From NCBI RefSeq assembly GCF_030811715.1, contig NZ_JAUSRH010000001.1:372001-436000 (forward strand): 64,000 bases of DNA. Direction: 5' to 3'. Under the pieces are notes generated by a model. That model was not told the DNA's origin and searched no databases. It saw only the letters and a list, made by a program, of their open reading frames with translations. The translations under genes were made by a program, and so were the position numbers. This stretch comes from Sinomonas atrocyanea. GTDB taxonomy: Bacteria > Actinomycetota > Actinomycetes > Actinomycetales > Micrococcaceae. Below, piece by piece: positions 63,091-64,000 of the stretch (its first letter is position 1; each line of letters starts with the position of its first letter).

Positions 63091-64000
63091 TCAGGCGGGG
63101 AGGGAGAGGTTCTCGACGATGTGCTCGGCGATGGCCATCGACGAGGTCGCCCCGGGCGAGGGCGCATTGCGGATGTGGGTGATGCGGCCGCGGCGCTGGA
63201 TCGCGAAGTCGTCCACGAGGCTGCCGTCCCGGTTCATGGCCTGGGCCCGGATGCCGCGCGAGGCGCCCACGGCCCGTGCCCCCTCGAGCGCGGGGACGTA
63301 CCGGCCGGCCTCGGCGATGAAGCGCGCGGGCGAGGCGAGCGTGCGGATCTCCCGCGCCGCCGTGGCGAGGTTGTGGCCCGAGAACCGCCAGAAGCCGCCG
63401 AAGGACAGCGTGGACGCGACGTCCCGCACGTCGAGGCCGAGCCCCGCGTATCCCTCGCGGGAGAGGGACAGGAAGGCGTTGGGCCCCACGGTCATCTCGC
63501 CGTCGACCCGTTTGGTCAGGTGCACGCCGAGGAACGGGTAGCGCGGGTCCGGGACGGGGTAGACGAGGCCCCGGACCACGTCTCGGTAGTCGGGCTCGAG
63601 GACGAAGTACTGGCCGAGGAACGGCACGATGGCCGGCCCCGCCTCCTCGCCGGACCGGGCGGCCAAACGGTCCGACTGCAGCCCCGCGCAGGCGATGACC
63701 GCGTCGAAGCTCTCCTGCCCCTCGGCCGTCTCCACCGTCGCCGACGCACCGGCCTCTGTCACGGCCCGCACCTCGGCGCCGAACCGGACGGTACCGCCCG
63801 CGGCGCACGCGTCGTCGAGGAGGGCCTCGGTGACGCGGGCGTAGTCCACGATGGCGGTCTCGGGCGAGTGGAGCGCGCGCCGGCCCACGGCATGGGGCTC
63901 GATCTCGCGCAGCTCGCCGGGGCCCACCATGTGCACGCCGGGCACCCTGTTGGCGACCGCCCGCTCGAAGATCCGCTCGAGCCTGGCCTCCTCGTCGGAG
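63091..64000 (-). CDS. lhgO: L-2-hydroxyglutarate oxidase (LhgO), C-terminal part
   Basis: The last 303 codons are present; the N-terminal FAD loop lies beyond base 64000. MVGPGELREIEPHAVGRRAL, HSPETAIVDYARVTEALLDD, VIACAGLQSDRLAARSG, FLGQYFVLEPDYRDVVRGLV, YPVPDPRYPFLGVHLTKRVD, TVGPNAFLSLSREGY and the C-terminal NMRDGSLVDDF-like stretch (read AMNRDGSLVDDF) and ITHIRNAPSPGATSS match the DAO-family LhgO group. It would oxidise L-2-hydroxyglutarate to 2-oxoglutarate with transfer of electrons to quinone or O2. Its stop codon abuts the last repeat of the array at 62632-63090. Confidence 0.92.
   Translation of the reverse strand, partial: SDEEARLERIFERAVANRVPGVHMVGPGELREIEPHAVGRRALHSPETAIVDYARVTEALLDDACAAGGTVRFGAEVRAVTEAGASATVETAEGQESFDAVIACAGLQSDRLAARSGEEAGPAIVPFLGQYFVLEPDYRDVVRGLVYPVPDPRYPFLGVHLTKRVDGEMTVGPNAFLSLSREGYAGLGLDVRDVASTLSFGGFWRFSGHNLATAAREIRTLASPARFIAEAGRYVPALEGARAVGASRGIRAQAMNRDGSLVDDFAIQRRGRITHIRNAPSPGATSSMAIAEHIVENLSLPA

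Noticed and set aside
62691-63096. CRISPR array
   Set aside because: Units are about 12-15 bases at 21-22 base spacing, in inverted groups, without 30-base unique spacers, and no cas genes are present.

Overview
The window is high-GC DNA with strong third-position G/C, frequent GTG starts, ATGA/GTGA gene overlaps and many GC-rich intergenic hairpins. Gene content (a DUF222/13E12 HNH gene, DUF3151 next to class II fba, nnrD, a Mak_N_cap protein, a class F sortase) points to an actinobacterium, probably of the Micrococcaceae (Arthrobacter/Sinomonas type). It reads as a chromosomal segment of a plant-matter-degrading soil bacterium. I see no rRNA or tRNA gene, CRISPR array, prophage or transposase.

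Layout. 1-6754: housekeeping genes (TPR fragment, YjbR, CoA-binding protein, ECF sigma factor with a membrane partner, histidine phosphatase with nnrD, purA, DUF1206). 6787-13914: a complete candidate hydroxycinnamate (ferulate/p-coumarate) operon of the Rhodococcus cou type: CoA ligase, MFS transporter, MaoC hydratase, acyl-CoA dehydrogenase, CouO-like amidohydrolase and SDR, with a divergent MarR repressor. 13942-20207: xylose/alditol operon (aldO-like oxidase, epimerase, xylB, xylA) with a divergent ROK repressor. 20244-29665: a nine-gene sugar operon (aldose epimerase, two Gfo/Idh/MocA dehydrogenases, ThuA, TIM-barrel epimerase, CUT1 ABC transporter) with a divergent LacI repressor and two matching operators. 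29790-34584: FtsX-type ABC exporter, SDR, Rieske ferredoxin and its reductase. 34593-38945: glmS, small conserved genes, DUF3151 and fba. 39199-45918: 13E12 HNH protein, ribokinase, secreted S53 peptidase, a TerC transporter behind what looks like a yybP-ykoY manganese riboswitch, and an SRPBCC protein. 46038-51062: small enzymes, a frameshifted methyltransferase, a TrmH-type methylase, and ligJ-ligK-ligI, the lower protocatechuate 4,5-cleavage (or gallate) pathway, from an apparently leaderless promoter. 51103-55872: cell-envelope genes (MltG, cupredoxin, sortase F, CHRD protein, two lipoproteins). 55869-59090: molybdate operon (TOBE regulator, modABC). 59245-64000: HAD phosphatase, SDR, Tat-exported hydrolase, pyrE, a structured repeat region, and the end of an L-2-hydroxyglutarate oxidase gene.

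How it fits together. The cou-type operon would shorten hydroxycinnamates to hydroxybenzoates or vanillate, which feed protocatechuate; ligIJK would finish ring-cleavage products as pyruvate and oxaloacetate. With xylose, glycoside and ribose uptake and catabolism, this suggests life on lignocellulose. No ring-cleavage dioxygenase lies in the window.

The least explained signals are non-coding: a mirror-symmetric array of 21-22 bp phased repeats between pyrE and the FAD oxidase gene; a related 21-bp repeat at the start of modB; a recurring GCGCACGACGGC motif in intergenic hairpins; and mutually exclusive hairpins in the purA leader.
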